NCBI GenBank assembly: GCA_037389465.1
Contig: JAZARR010000110.1
Location: 248,001-312,000, forward strand
DNA length: 64,000 nucleotides
Direction of reading: 5' to 3'
Source of the DNA: Baylisascaris procyonis
Lineage: Eukaryota; Nematoda; Chromadorea; Rhabditida; Ascarididae
Both the position numbers and the translations under genes were made by a program. A model generated the notes under the pieces. The model was not told the DNA's origin, ran no database searches, and saw only the letters and a list, made by a program, of their open reading frames with translations. Of this stretch, positions 46,336-59,404 are shown piece after piece. Every line of letters begins with the position of its first letter. Within the stretch, counting starts at the first letter, position 1.

Positions 46336-49300
46336 AGTGAAACAGTGATGAATCCGACCTTAACCTTCACACGAACCTTCCAACTTCACCCGAGCAAAAG
46401 TGAAGCAATTTGAAGATACATTTATTCCTAATGAATGCTTTGTTAATTAAACTAAATGAAATCGCCATACTTCAAAGGATAACCTTCCCTATCATATTTC
46501 ACTTTGATTAGTCATCTTGGAGAACAATTATAGATGTTGAAAAGTGCCCTAGAAACTTACAGCATTTATTAAAGATTGGATTTTCGTTGAAACCATCTGA
46601 TCACAAAAAGCATTTGTGGGAAGTTTATAGGGAGCAATCAGGGAAATTGAAATGTGAACGCATCATTTTGCATGATTATCACGTGTTGATAATCTATGAA
46701 AGTGTTTACTTAAGATGAACAATATACAAAAAACACATATTGTGCCAGCTCATTTGCCGCAATTTTCACACATGTATTCTCTGCAATCTTTTGACTAATA
46801 TGCAGTTTAATGCATAAAAAAGCTGCAATTTATTTTTTATGAATTTACTGACTTACAAAACTCAATATTAGGAAATTTTTTAATGGGAAAATTTTGTGAG
46901 AGAAACTTGATCTAAGAGAGTGAAGCCCGAAAGAATTCGTTCATTAGAGACGATGCTTGCCTTTAGTTTACTGCAACTCAAACCGAATACACTAGCTTGC
47001 TGCTGCTTGCCAAACCACTCAATGTTTCGTTAACTAGCCGATCGATTCATATTGATCCACTTTCATTCAACTCTTTATTTCACTACTGAGATATTTCTAA
47101 ATTACTTCAAGTTACTCAAAATTACTCAAAACTACTCAATTACTGAAAATATATGACGAGATTTTATAGTGGTAGGATATTTTTATAAAGGAAGATATAA
47201 TGGCAAATATTTGGCTAATTGCATAGCCGAATAAGTAAATATTCACATACAAATTGTATAGTCGATCTAGACAAAAAAAATTTAGTACTTTTTGCATAAA
47301 TATAAGGAAAATGACCTCTAATGATATCATTATGCGGAAAGAAAAGGAGTTTTTAATTGATATAGTCTATGAATTCGATTAGCATTTTTTTCATAATTCC
47401 CTATAGCAAATCGTTAAGACTCTTTTATGTATCTACAATTCCCTCTATGTAACCATTGCTTGTTTATTTACTAAAATTTATCGCAGGAATAACAAAATCA
47501 TTGATATAGTTTAATGGTCAGCAAAATTTATTTTACGAATAAAGAAGATTTATTCAAATATTATTGAAGTTATGCTCGTCTCTAGAAAACATTTTGGGAT
47601 TTCATTTCTTGTCTTAATTGGATATACATTTTCGAGAGAAAATTCTATGATATGAGCGAATAAAATTTGTCACTGATCTAATGGCTAGAGATTTATATGA
47701 TTTGCATAATCTCAACATTATTAATTTGCATAATAGCTGCCGAAAACTAAATGCGAAGCGTTAGCATTGAATATACGTTTGCGGGTAAATCTGCTATGTG
47801 TTGCGCGAAGTGCGGAATATCATAGGCGGATATTTCCATTGCCTTGTTACACTCATACACCTCCGCCTAAGCCTACACCTTAAGCGATGTGAATCATTCA
47901 GTTCATTGAGGAACATGTTGACGTCAGAATTCGCGTAGATTCTGATAAAAAAGATAGGTTTCTTTTGGAGTTTTCGATGCGCTAAGAAGTACTGAAAAGA
48001 TCTTATTGAGGATATCTACTTGAGGGAATTGTAGCAGCATAATGTCGAATAACTTTATGTATCTTTAAAAAAAATTAATTATCTGAAGTATTTATTTTCT
48101 TCCTGTTCTGCTTTTTTTCCTCTGAGGATTAATACTATTACTACTAATATTACTATCACTATTCTATTACTGTTGCTATTATCGGTGCCCTTTCTTTACC
48201 ATTCAGGAATCGTCTAGTTTTTATAAATGCTTGGGGATATGTTCATCGACATCAGAAAACCAACGTTTTGGGAAAAGTTTCGATGTAAAAAAGTGTATTA
48301 TTATTGCCGTCTAGCAATTCATGCTTGCAGATCAATAAGTTCTGATGCAATTTCATTAAAAAAATACAATAAAATAGAGAAAGCGATCGAGATATCTTTG
48401 CATAGATCGCCATTGAAATTAACTAAATATCGAAAGAAATTATCATATAATCTCCGCACCAGTAAAAATATTGGACTATGATAAATCGAGAAATAAAAGT
48501 CCTCTTTAATTTATGAATTTCCATTCACCTAGAAAATTGAATTCTGTAAAAATTTTAAGGATGAATTTTCTTTTTTTTTTGAAAATTCCCAACTTTAATT
48601 GGTTCAATGGATGATTTGCAATCGAAAAAAAAAAGCATTGGTTGGCTCCTGTATAAATAATCCTCAAAGAAAGCATTTTGATTGAATACTAAGTAGCAAA
48701 TAAAGTATAAAAGCTTTTTTTTTGAAAAAAAAAAGAAGGTTACGCTCTCAACTATAAGTTTAGATTTATTTAACGCAAAATGCGTCTTCCAGAACGATAT
48801 ACCCAATTAATTTCGGTTAAGGTGATTTTTGGACTGCGAATTACCCACAGAATTTTGGCATTTTCATGCTGCATATTTTGTAACTTAAATTTGCAGTTGT
48901 ACAAAATGATTAGCTAAAAGACTTTCTATAAACAACTAATTCAGCTAAAGCAACATTCAAATTATTTGAAACTTTAATATATTTTTATATGCTTATTAAA
49001 TCTGATAAAAATGAAAGGTTTTTTTATCAACATTTACGAAAATATTTACACAATTTACTATGAGCTGTTTTCAGTTCTGAAAGAAAAAATCTGTTTATCT
49101 TTCTGAAATACGACAAAGAAACTGTATGACTTAGCCGTATGTCATGCAATATCGCAATTTCTTGTGCATAATATTCCACTGCTATGTACAATATGCATAA
49201 AAGGTGCAATATGCTTGTAATATATGCAAATATGGATGCCAACTATCGGCAAAAAATTATTTAGATGGTATATTACTAATACCATGCTATATTGCTTGTG

Positions 49301-50715
49301 TTGAAATAACTGCGAAATATTGGCACTAAAAATGTAAAATTGAAGATATTTTCATTTTGTCGTGGATGCTGTACAATAAAACACTCCTTTATAAATATAA
49401 ATTTAAAATTTTAAGTTGCAGCCAATTATTTTCAAAGTTTAGCTCAGATTTATGATCGATGATAGACGTTATTGTATAAAAATTTTTTCACACCTTGGCA
49501 GTTTTGGCCAATTTTATAAATGTCTTCTTGGCCAGATGAGATGACTGGTATGTTCTGACTAGGCTGGATAGCTGAATGTGAGAGTGTAATGCATTGATGT
49601 GTTAATCGCTTAGCTGAAGCGCCCACCTTATGTTCGAAGCTTTAGCACCGAATACACAATCCTTCGTGTGAAAGTTTTCCCTCATTTCCTAGCCAAGTTG
49701 TTTGAGATATTGTTTCTTTTTCGAGAGCAATTGGCTAATTTTGATCGCTTTCTTTACCTTTTAACTATATTTCAGTAAATAATTATCATAATTTTGTAAA
49801 TAAATAATTATTATTATGTAATAGGGATTTGATACAATTAAGTAATCACTATCTATTTTTCAGTTATCAAAAAATCTTTCGCACCGAAAAGTTTCCAGTT
49901 CCACATTACAAAAGATACATCGACAGAAGAAAAATGGAGGAACTAAAAACTAAGAAAAAAATAAAATATAAAATAAACAAATATAAATAATATTTTCTCA
50001 TATTTACTGGTGACTTATATATTTTATACAAATTTATCGACGATTTGCATCTTACGCCTACTCCAGCATCTGTTGCAGAATTCTATGTTTTCAAATCAAT
50101 TATTTGACATACTCATTGTCTTATTTCACTATTAATGTAATATATGTGTCTAACTCATATCCCAAAAATGCCACACCAGTATCTAACAGATGCCAACATT
50201 TTTTCGTTGATTCACTTTTTAAATACGAATCACTAAAATTTCAAGTCCATGGATTCAAGCACGAGAAAGTATGAATTTTGTGTACAAATTGATCCATATG
50301 TATTGCTAAATCACTGTTACAATAGAAATAATTTTTTTTTTTTATTGGAGGCTATATCAAAACTATTGCCAAAATGTAAAAATGTAAAAACTTGCATATA
50401 TTAAGAACTGAATGGATTACTTTCGAAATTATTTTAATTAAAAATTAAAATAAAGAAATATCGACTATGAAATGTGATGGCTTATTTGCAGAAAAACTCT
50501 TGAAAATTAGTGGCACCAATTAGAAAAGCTAGAAGAGGGATTTCGATTCATTTTAAATCGTAATTCTGTATTAGGGAATATTGAACATCGTTTTTCTCTA
50601 CCTCACTTTATAGTTCGAGCACCTCTTACTACGAAATGAAGTTTCAGCTATTGGTTAAAGTCAGGTATTCCATATAACGTTGTGATGTAGAGATAGAATT
50701 TGTGATGGCAAATAA

Positions 50716-50731
50716 TGCCTTGCAGTGAGTG
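50716..50731 (+). promoter_or_regulatory. Probable trans-splice acceptor of the 226-residue gene
   Basis: GCCTTGCAG ends at 50725, six bases before the start codon. The short leader and lack of an upstream frame suggest spliced-leader addition. A 5' non-coding exon elsewhere, for instance the island near 43.7 kb, is an alternative. Confidence 0.4.
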
Positions 50732-53700
50732 ATGTCCGAATATTTGGGGACAAAAGATCATGCATCAAAGCCGGCAAGTTGGGATTCACAATCGAGAAAA
50801 TCCACATTCGATCGGGATATTATGCCCGGAGGACCAATGACCACCAGCTATGAGAACTATATTCGATCGATCTATCGGCCTGGAAATAAATTACCATCTG
50901 CCGAGACGGTGCCTATAAGTGCTTCAACGATGCTTCGTATGCAAGAGCACCTCGGATCATCGGCTCTTGATGATTCCTGTAAGTATTCAATTTTTCAAAG
51001 ATTCCGAGGTAGATTTATTATCATTGAAATTAAAATGATAACAAAAGATTCTAATAATCAGGAGCTTATAATTTTACGCAATGAATCCTTTCAAAACGTT
51101 CGACTGAGATGCGAATTGAACACGAGAAAGGTAAGCGGTAAACTCAGATATTAGCCTACCTGACAAATGATACCGCGTGCTCATCACATTTTGCATATAA
51201 GTGGAGCTCATACGAATGAACATCTTGCAAAATATACACTGAGGAAGGATTCCCACTGATCATATTTCAATTATTTCGCAATCTTTTTGTGGCGAAAGCC
51301 TGAAGTGTTGACATGGAGTGCTTGGAGCGAGAATATTCAAGTAATTCAAGAAAAAAAAATTATTGACATAGAATTGTAGATTCATTATAAAGAAGAGCAA
51401 AAGCAGAAGAAGAGAAAAATGCAAAACTTAGCTGTGCATTGTTGCTTCTTTTTTCTTTTACAACTGATCTGTTTGCTGATCGAAAAAACGTTTCCAAAAA
51501 TGCAGCCGAAAGCCATTGTTTCACTCACGTCGATTTAACTTGTTTCAAATTTTACTAAAAGAATTTCTTTAAGTATGGAAATTTTGGAAGACAACATTCG
51601 AAATTTGATAGTTTGATTTGTTCTTTTAGTTTTTATATAGGTTTTCAATAGTCGAATAGTATTGCGTCGGCTATTAACGAGATTCCAAAAAATTGGACAG
51701 AAGCATGAAATTTAGCTGAAAAGTGTAAAAACTAAAGCTACTAAAATAAGGTGAAAAATGTACTTTTTAGGTTACAGTCTACTGTAAATTTCCTCCGAAG
51801 TTGTTCAACGTATAATTTAAAAAAAGCCCAAAATCATCCCAGAAATTGCTAATAATATTGATATTGCGTAGAGAACTGAAATCTTTAATTTTTCAACGAA
51901 ATTTTTGTATGACATCAATGATCATTTTTGCCGAATCAGTGTTTGTTAAATCCGATAGTAACTTCAATGACCGTATTAGCTGACGTTACCAAAATCGCTC
52001 CACCAATTGGGCTGTCTTCCTTTGATTGATTCAAGGCACATTTGCAACGAATTATAGATCTCATAATGTGGATGTTCCTCGCAAAAAATTTCCTCTCTCT
52101 TTTCAGCTAGAAAATATGCAAATAGGTTAGATAGATGGGCAGATTTTCATGCAGTTAATTTTTCAAGCTAGAGCCCGCTCACAAACTTCTAGCTATCACT
52201 AATCCGAATTTCGTTGAACTAAGGGAATTTTTTCGTTGATTTTTATAAGCATAAAATAAAGTTTTACAAAATTTTGAGACTGAACATCTCACATAAAGGC
52301 AAATGCAACGAATTATAAAGATTTTTTTCGGTAATAAAAATGTACTCATCAATGAGCGTTAACTTTAAAACATGCATTATTTAGAATTTAATAACGGTAA
52401 TAGATTTGCTTTCAAGAACAAGCCCATGAAGCCATTCTTCTACAACATCACTAAATCGCTCTTCCACATGTTCGAGAATTTTTTTACTAAACATATTCTT
52501 AAAATTTATAAGTAGAGATATTCTGATTATATTTTTTAGCTGATTTGAAATAGACTTATTTACTAAATTTTAGTCTTATGCAAATTGAGCACTTATGAAA
52601 ATTTTCATTATGCAAATTTCTTTTCCATTTTTTAGTCTCGTTCTCATATGACATTCCCATTTTTCAGAAGTTCTATGAGACTTTTTTTCATGGAATGAAG
52701 GGGACGAAAATTTTCTTTTATCTCATTTTCAATTATACGATCGGTGATGTTGAAAAAAATTACAGTGGATAATGTTTTGCTGAGATCCCCGCTGGAAAGT
52801 GCATATAGTGAACTTGGTCTAACTGGACTTGAGGATAAAAGTTATCGAAATTATCCCACCTATATGCCAAAACAATCGAACGAATATTTCTCACTAAAAC
52901 ATGGGACAAAACCATATATCAGTAATCCACTTGATTATCAGGTATGCTATTTGTAACGTTTTTTTGTTTATATCTTCCATATTCTCATAGAAAATGTTTC
53001 ATAAGAAATAATTGTATAATTTCGTTTATTTATAGAGTCATTTTTTGAAGAAAACTAGGAAAAATTATTTAGAAAATCGAAAGTGGAAATTTCTATCTAT
53101 TAGCAGAAATCTAGCAATTTTTTTTTTTTGGAATGAAAATGAAAACTCAACTAATGAATTTAATAGGAACACTTTCGCATCGCAGATGTTATCGAAAAAA
53201 TTTGCGGCTTTATAAGCATTTCAATTCACAACAGAAATAAAATTTATCTCTAACTATAAAATTATTAAATCACCCATTTTGGAGATTTAAATTAGCTCGT
53301 TTTTGTCGAACAATTTTACTTGCATAATTATATGCTAGTTGTTTTTTGCGAACAATTTTTATTAATTCAAATTTAAAGGGTGTTTATTCATCATATAAGA
53401 AGCGATCAGATGACGAATGGAAACGAAACAATAAACAGATGATCATCGACTATAAAGGATTTGATAGGTACAATTTTATATGAATATTTGCATATTTATG
53501 GATTGAGGAATTAGGCAAAGCGATTAAATATTTATAAAGTTGATTATTTCGTATTCATTAATTTTAAATGATACTAAATCATTTCGTTTAGATAATTTAT
53601 TGATGAAGAATTCAATGATATTTTGCTACGGTTGTATTTCGAGGATCGCTAAATAAAGTTAAAAATTTTAATGACTTATTGCAAATGATTTTCTGAACTC

Positions 53701-54783
53701 ACTGAGTTTAGCTCAGTTCAGATTTACGGTGAATTTTTAAGTTATTTAGGTGAAGAATTTTTCTCATTGAAAGATAAATAATGACAGAAATGTGACATTG
53801 ACTGATTCTTCGTAATTGAATTAGTAGACTTACAGATCTCTTGTGTTTTTTTATTTATAATTTTGAAATGCAATTCATTAGTCGATGAATTTTAGCTTAA
53901 TTTTTTTAAAAAATTAACTTTAGAAACAATTTCTTGTGCGTAATTCGACGTCGTTGAAAATAACAGCATTTATGAAAAATTGAGATTCACATGAAATTTG
54001 CAATCACTTCAAATTTTTCAATTTATTTTATGCAAAAATTATGCAATGAAATTTGCATTTGAAAAAAATTGCAATTCGAGCATCTTTTGAACAATAGTCC
54101 ATATTAAATTATTTTCGAGATTTATTGTGCATTGTCATTTATTCCTTATCAAAAATGTTGTTAAAAATTTTAGAAGTTTCTAGGTTGAATTTTTGATTTA
54201 AGTTGTTGGATGCTTTAATATTCGTATGATTTCAAAATGGAGCCTTCTTTATGCTGGACCATTTCTTTTCGTCATTCCATAATACAATATTGATATCATA
54301 TATCGCTTTTGGTGAAAGCGGTTTACGATGCCATTATTCCAAGCCTATCTATGTATTGCGCTAATAAAGGGGAATACATCTGCTTCTGGCAATGGGAGAA
54401 AAAAAACCTCCATTTCTAGTACGATATATTTTTCAATTTCAATTACCTTTATGCTAAAGCTATGTCGATTTTTCTTCCAAAATTTCTCCTCTTCTCTCAG
54501 ATAATATTTTTTTTTTCATTTTCATAGAAATATCAAGGGAGAAATTTTTTTAAAAAGCAATATTTCAAATATTTCATGTTATTCTGCAATGAATAAACAG
54601 TCGAGCAATTTCAGCTCACCATTATCACCATATATGTATCAAGAGCATCCATATGTTCAGCGACAAGATTCACGCATTGTTGGTTCGAATTTTGTGCAAA
54701 TTACATCACGACCACGCGATAGATTCCTCGATAAAATTGATCGAACACTAGCGGAAGTACGATCGATGCCAAGATATTGCTAA
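50732..54783 (+). CDS. Unrecognised 226-residue protein (4 exons)
   Basis: Exons 50732-50978, 52766-52941, 53379-53467 and 54615-54783 join in phase (1, 0, 2) to a 226-residue protein. The start is the first ATG after an acceptor (TTGCAG) ending at 50725; the same frame has a stop between the two, so it does not extend upstream. No signal peptide, membrane segment, cysteine pattern or catalytic motif is visible. The protein is rich in Ser, Tyr, Pro and charged residues and looks largely unstructured, like a scaffold or cytoskeleton-associated protein. Recurrent short Tyr motifs are SYENYIRSIYRPGNK near 37-51, KSYRNYPTYMP near 107-117 and GVYSSYKKRSDDEW near 142-155. The C-terminus ends FLDKIDRTLAEVRSMPRYC, a compact amphipathic helix and the part most likely to be conserved. 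I do not recognise the family. Consistent phases, protein-like codon use and a polyadenylation signal support a real gene. Confidence 0.72.
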
Positions 54784-54912
54784 TTTCGCATCCGTTTTCG
54801 CATGCGAATATATTGCAACTTGAAAATAGATTGCATTTGAAAATCACAAAAAAATATGGGAAGCTGATTGTCGATGTGCGAAAAAATGTTGTAAAATTGA
54901 AAAGAAAGATAC

Positions 54913-54918
54913 AATAAA
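54913..54918 (+). terminator. Polyadenylation signal of the 226-residue gene
   Basis: Canonical AATAAA about 130 bases after the stop codon at 54783. Confidence 0.55.
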
Positions 54919-55974
54919 GAAGAAAGCATTAAAAAATGTTTCAAATGCAGTCAATACAAATTCTTGCTGAATTCGCTATGAAAGAGAGTTTCAACTTTTC
55001 ACCACTGATATTCGTTATATTTTGAAGAGAGCAGAATATCGTAAGACTTGGCTATAGCCCCATGGGGCTAAATGCCAAATTACACTAAGAACCACATTTG
55101 CAAAGAATTTAATAATGAAACAAATCGTAGCATTTCTTTGATAATTGCTCATCACATAGTTCAAAACGTGTATACGCCAGCAAGGAACTACTGCACAAAT
55201 GAAATTCAAAACCGCTGTACTCAATTCATCATTTCCATAAATATAAACAACATGTAACAAATATAATAAATATCCGTGATGTATAACAATATATAACAAA
55301 TATATAACACATACTAATATCAAAGGGAGATAGAGTAGCAATATAACGAAAACTTATCTTGTCATTTAAAATTTTTAAAAAAACTTACTTGTGCTAGAAG
55401 TCAACAAATTTATGAAATTTTCGGACTAATAGAAGAATTTGTTGAGTTCAGGTGAATTTGTAGTATTGATCTAAATGGCGTTTTCGGGTCATTATATTGA
55501 AAGTCACCTTTAGATGAATCACATCAAAAAAATTGGTTTCGTCTATTTTAGCTCTTCAAATTTGCCCTTTTACTGCTCCATTGAAAAAAAAATTTCTCTT
55601 AATTATGATCAATATTACTTGTAATATACAATAATTTCTCAATGTACTATGTTGAAGAATTTGGCGTATTTGAGTACTCAGTAATGCACCCAATGCATAT
55701 TTCATGCGCAGTAAAATTCTGTTGCTTCTCTTGGCCAAAGTTACATCTTTTTGCTCATTTATTAAAAAATTTAACATTTGAGTTCTAAATCGAACAGATC
55801 AACAACAGCTGTGGGGGATAAACATCGACCAGAAGGAAATTGCATGCTCCAAGGCGATTATACTTATCAATCTTAGCCTTACAATAAGGCAAATTATTCT
55901 GTATTTTTGATACGAAGAATCACAATTATGCAGCTACAATAATCGAAACTATTGAGTTGAATAATGACACTGAA

Positions 55975-56345
55975 TAATTGATGAGCCCAGAGGACTATTT
56001 TAACCGAACTGTTGATCGTCTGAATAAAATATGGAGGGAAAGTGAATGGACATGTGCACGTGGCAATGCGAAGAATTCAATAACCTTTAGCAGTACTGTT
56101 CATGCATTTCGCTGGGTGAGGGATAACGTCTGTGCTTGAGCGCAATTGGTGTACACGGTTGATGGCATCAACTGGAGGTGGTGGTATGAGTCGCTGACGA
56201 TATAGAAATGATGTACTGCCGACACCATCGGACAGAGGCGGTGTGAAATGCTCAGGGCCTCGGCCGTAAAGAAGTATCCGCTGGCAACGGTTTATCGAGT
56301 TGAGAAGCCGTATATTGGAGTTAGCCTATGATGTGGGTTGTACTC
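55975..56345. other. GC-richer segment with a 53-codon open frame, unidentified
   Basis: About 370 bases richer in GC than their flanks. The plus strand from ATG 55981 encodes 53 residues of mixed, protein-like composition (MSPEDYFNRTVDRLNKIWRE at the start) ending at TGA near 56140. A second short frame with VDGINWRWWYES follows. It may be a decayed mobile element or pseudogene. Not recognised. Confidence 0.3.
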
Positions 56346-58089
56346 ACTAATTTCACAACTTGGCGTTGAATTTTTACTAACAACAATCCGGCAGGCATAC
56401 CGACACATAGAAACACGGACCAGACATACAAGGACAGACGGCTCCCAACTTGAACTTCATAGTCGCAAATTTACAAACGAGTAATAAAAACCGATTGTGC
56501 TGAATGTGATGAGCATAAGTATGCATTTGCCACCTTACTGATAGCAATTGTACAGTAAGCTGGATGAGCACCGTAGTGCTAATCGTTATCAGAGTACCCA
56601 GTTGAAACGCTAATGATACGATGTTGCAAGACAGTTGCTGAAAATTTAAGCCAATGTCAGTTAAGAAATAAAAGTGCTTTAACGTTAAAAAATTCTTTCA
56701 ATAAAAAAAGTGGAAAAAAGTTTCATTGAATTACTCGCTATTTGCATGAAGATCGACAATTTCGCTCAATGCGTTATGAAAGATTGGTTGGTAGGCCTGT
56801 TGAATTTCATCTTTTTATATAATGAAACGTGAACACCAACACATAAGCCTTATCTACTCCTTCAATTATTGCACTGAAAATAAAAAGATTCCACAACGTA
56901 GGTGATTTGTCAAGAGACTTGTTATCACGGCATTCATTCTTCCAGATATCATAGGAAACGTCTCCATTTCACTCAATCTCGTCCTCCTCTCCTCGTGGAA
57001 AACCATTCTCAAATAAAACTTCTTTAAGAAAGGAACCTTAAACGCTTCTCTGGATGACGTTCTATATCGTTTCCGCATTTTCGCTTTAGAAAGCGATCGA
57101 AAAAATGCGAATTTATTTGCACACATCAGAATTGATGGCAAATAAGATGCTTTTAAGTGGGGTTCATTGAAAGTGATCGTTATATGTTTACATTTGCATT
57201 TGAAGAATAATGCGTTTTTGCAGTAATTGCAATTCGTTTTTTTCTTTTGAAGCGCCAAATTTGATATCTTTTGCTTAGAGGCAGATTCCTTAGAGGAAGT
57301 GAAAGGATGAAATATTTTTGTGATTGCTTTGGACTCCTTTAAGTTGATTTGGAGAATGAAAAAAAATTTTTTTTAACTTTAATATTTCAAAATTTCTCTT
57401 CTCTTATTTTTTCTTTGTTGAAATATTCAAAAAAATATTGTTCGAACTGAACGACTCATTGATAGTAAGTTTGAACTTCAAGCGGAACTTATATTTGCAT
57501 CAAATAAATGCATCAAGTGCGGTGAAAATGAAATTTACCACAACTTTAGTGAGGCTGTAAATGACTGACAGCCTTGATAGAAACTCTTATGCCTTAGAGG
57601 ATGAGTTGCTTACTTGAGTCGACCTCCTGATTTGCCGTTATTCGTTCATCTTTCATCAGCAGAAATTAGAGCATTCTACTATTGAAAGAATTGTATTCGT
57701 AACTGTATGGCATTTGCTCACCTTAATTCAAGTCAGCTTCTACAGTTAATCAGTTTAATTCACTGAAAAAATCTGATTTTCAATGATGCTGATGAAAGAA
57801 TTAATGGTGAAATATCTAATGATATAATAATAGAATTAATGAAGGAGGTTAATCTAATATTACTTAATAGTACGAGTAATAGTAAAATTAATAAAGTTGA
57901 TTAGTAATGATATGTGATTATTGGTAATTCGGGCATGTTTATAAAATAAAATAATATCAAATAACAACAATAGAACAACATCTGTAAATCTTTATTTCTA
58001 AAAGAATTTCCAACACAATCTTATACATTTGTTTATAAACGATGATTTAATGTTAACGTATAAAATAAATCAACGTTGAATAAATGCAA

Positions 58090-58095
58090 TTTATT
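58090..58095 (-). terminator. Polyadenylation signal of the RYamide precursor gene
   Basis: AATAAA on the minus strand about 95 bases after the exon 2 stop codon, supporting this as the terminal exon. Confidence 0.55.
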
Positions 58096-58189
58096 CAATG
58101 AGTCGATGCAAAATTTGCAGTTGTTACATCACGATTTGCAATCGTTTGCATTTTGTTTTATTCTGCAAATTGTGCATAATCGTTTAACG

Positions 58190-59360
58190 TTAACGTGAAT
58201 ATGGTATGCATTGTATAACTTCACCATATATTTGTCGGCATAAAAATAATCCACCTGAAAATTAGAAGAGAAAAATGAGAGCAACGAGGTACTTATTAAA
58301 AAAAATCACTTCGTGGGGACTTAAAGACACTTGGCTATGACGTTTTCCAGTTTTCCGTATTAGATATAACCTACAGAAAAAAACTTTGAGTTACATTTGT
58401 AGAATTGATATTGAATATAATGAAAGTATTCACAAATTCTTACAATACAAACTTCAATAAACATGTAGAAAGATCCTTTAAGCGTTTTTTTTTTTTTTTT
58501 TGCATATTTCCTGGTCTATACTTTATCATCGCCATCACGCATTAATACTTTTCAAAAATGATCTCCGAAAGTTTCAAGTGAAATTAAGTATGTTACAGGT
58601 GTGCTTAGAAATTAGAGACAAGAAATTGATAGATAGAAAAATATTTAGAATATACGTATCGCTTCTAAATGTTCAGTATAAGTGGTTGTAAATTTGCATA
58701 TTACGTTTCGAAAGTTTTTAGGCAAATATGCTTAATTAGTTCAAGAATTATGCAGAAATATTTCATAATAACTGTATCAAATGAAGGCATGAATGTGCAA
58801 TCCTTTTATAGCATATGTAAATTGTGATAGTTATATTTATTACAAATGTTATAAATTTATTGTGCAACAAAGACGAATATGTAAATGCATTGTTTATCTA
58901 TGTAAATTTTATTTCCGTCTTTCTGTGGTAATATTCGTAGAGATGTGAGAAATTGTTGGATTGTATATTTTTTGTTACTTTCTTTCACCACAATGCCCGA
59001 TTATATAAGCACTGAATGAAATATACAAAGAATGAAACCAACATTGAGCATTTGTAGGACTATGACGCTTTGAAGTTTTAGAGTGAAAAAAATTTAAATT
59101 TGAAAAGGAAGTGGCAAATTTTTTGACGCCATTAATCAACTCAGATAGATCACCAGCAAAATTGATACGTTCCACGCAACTATTCTTTGGTGTGAAAAAG
59201 CTATGAGTGCATTTTTTTCAACTCTTGAGTCAGAACGTTCCTTCCTAGTCTAGATTTTGACATCATGTACAGGTTGCGACCGGTTTAAGCATCGCGGCAC
59301 AATTCAACGTATATTGTTCTGCTTTTCTCTTTTTTTCTTTCTTTGCCCCTCTCTCTTTTT

Positions 59361-59404
<44 letters not shown>

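Larger units (their letters stand above)
43775..50715. other. Gene-poor intergenic DNA upstream of the 226-residue gene
   Basis: Contains the 44.7-kb hairpin, a CAGACAGACA patch near 45.16 kb, the 45.8-kb purine tract and the 46.2-kb retroelement fragment. An 84-codon frame at 48227-48481 follows an acceptor-like CATTCAG but lacks other support. Confidence 0.5.
54784..58089. other. Convergent intergenic region between the 226-residue and RYamide genes
   Basis: AT-rich except the unidentified segment at 56.0-56.3 kb. A 130-codon minus frame at 56866-57258 has no family or splice support; one this long is about what chance gives in 64 kb at this base composition. Confidence 0.5.

Noticed and set aside
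48227..48481. 84-codon basic plus-strand frame after an acceptor-like CATTCAG
   Set aside because: Tempting as a single-exon gene, but many frames of this size occur in the window and nothing else supports it.
56866..57258. 130-codon minus-strand frame
   Set aside because: No family resemblance, no signal peptide and no splice context; its length is within chance expectation for both strands of 64 kb at this GC.
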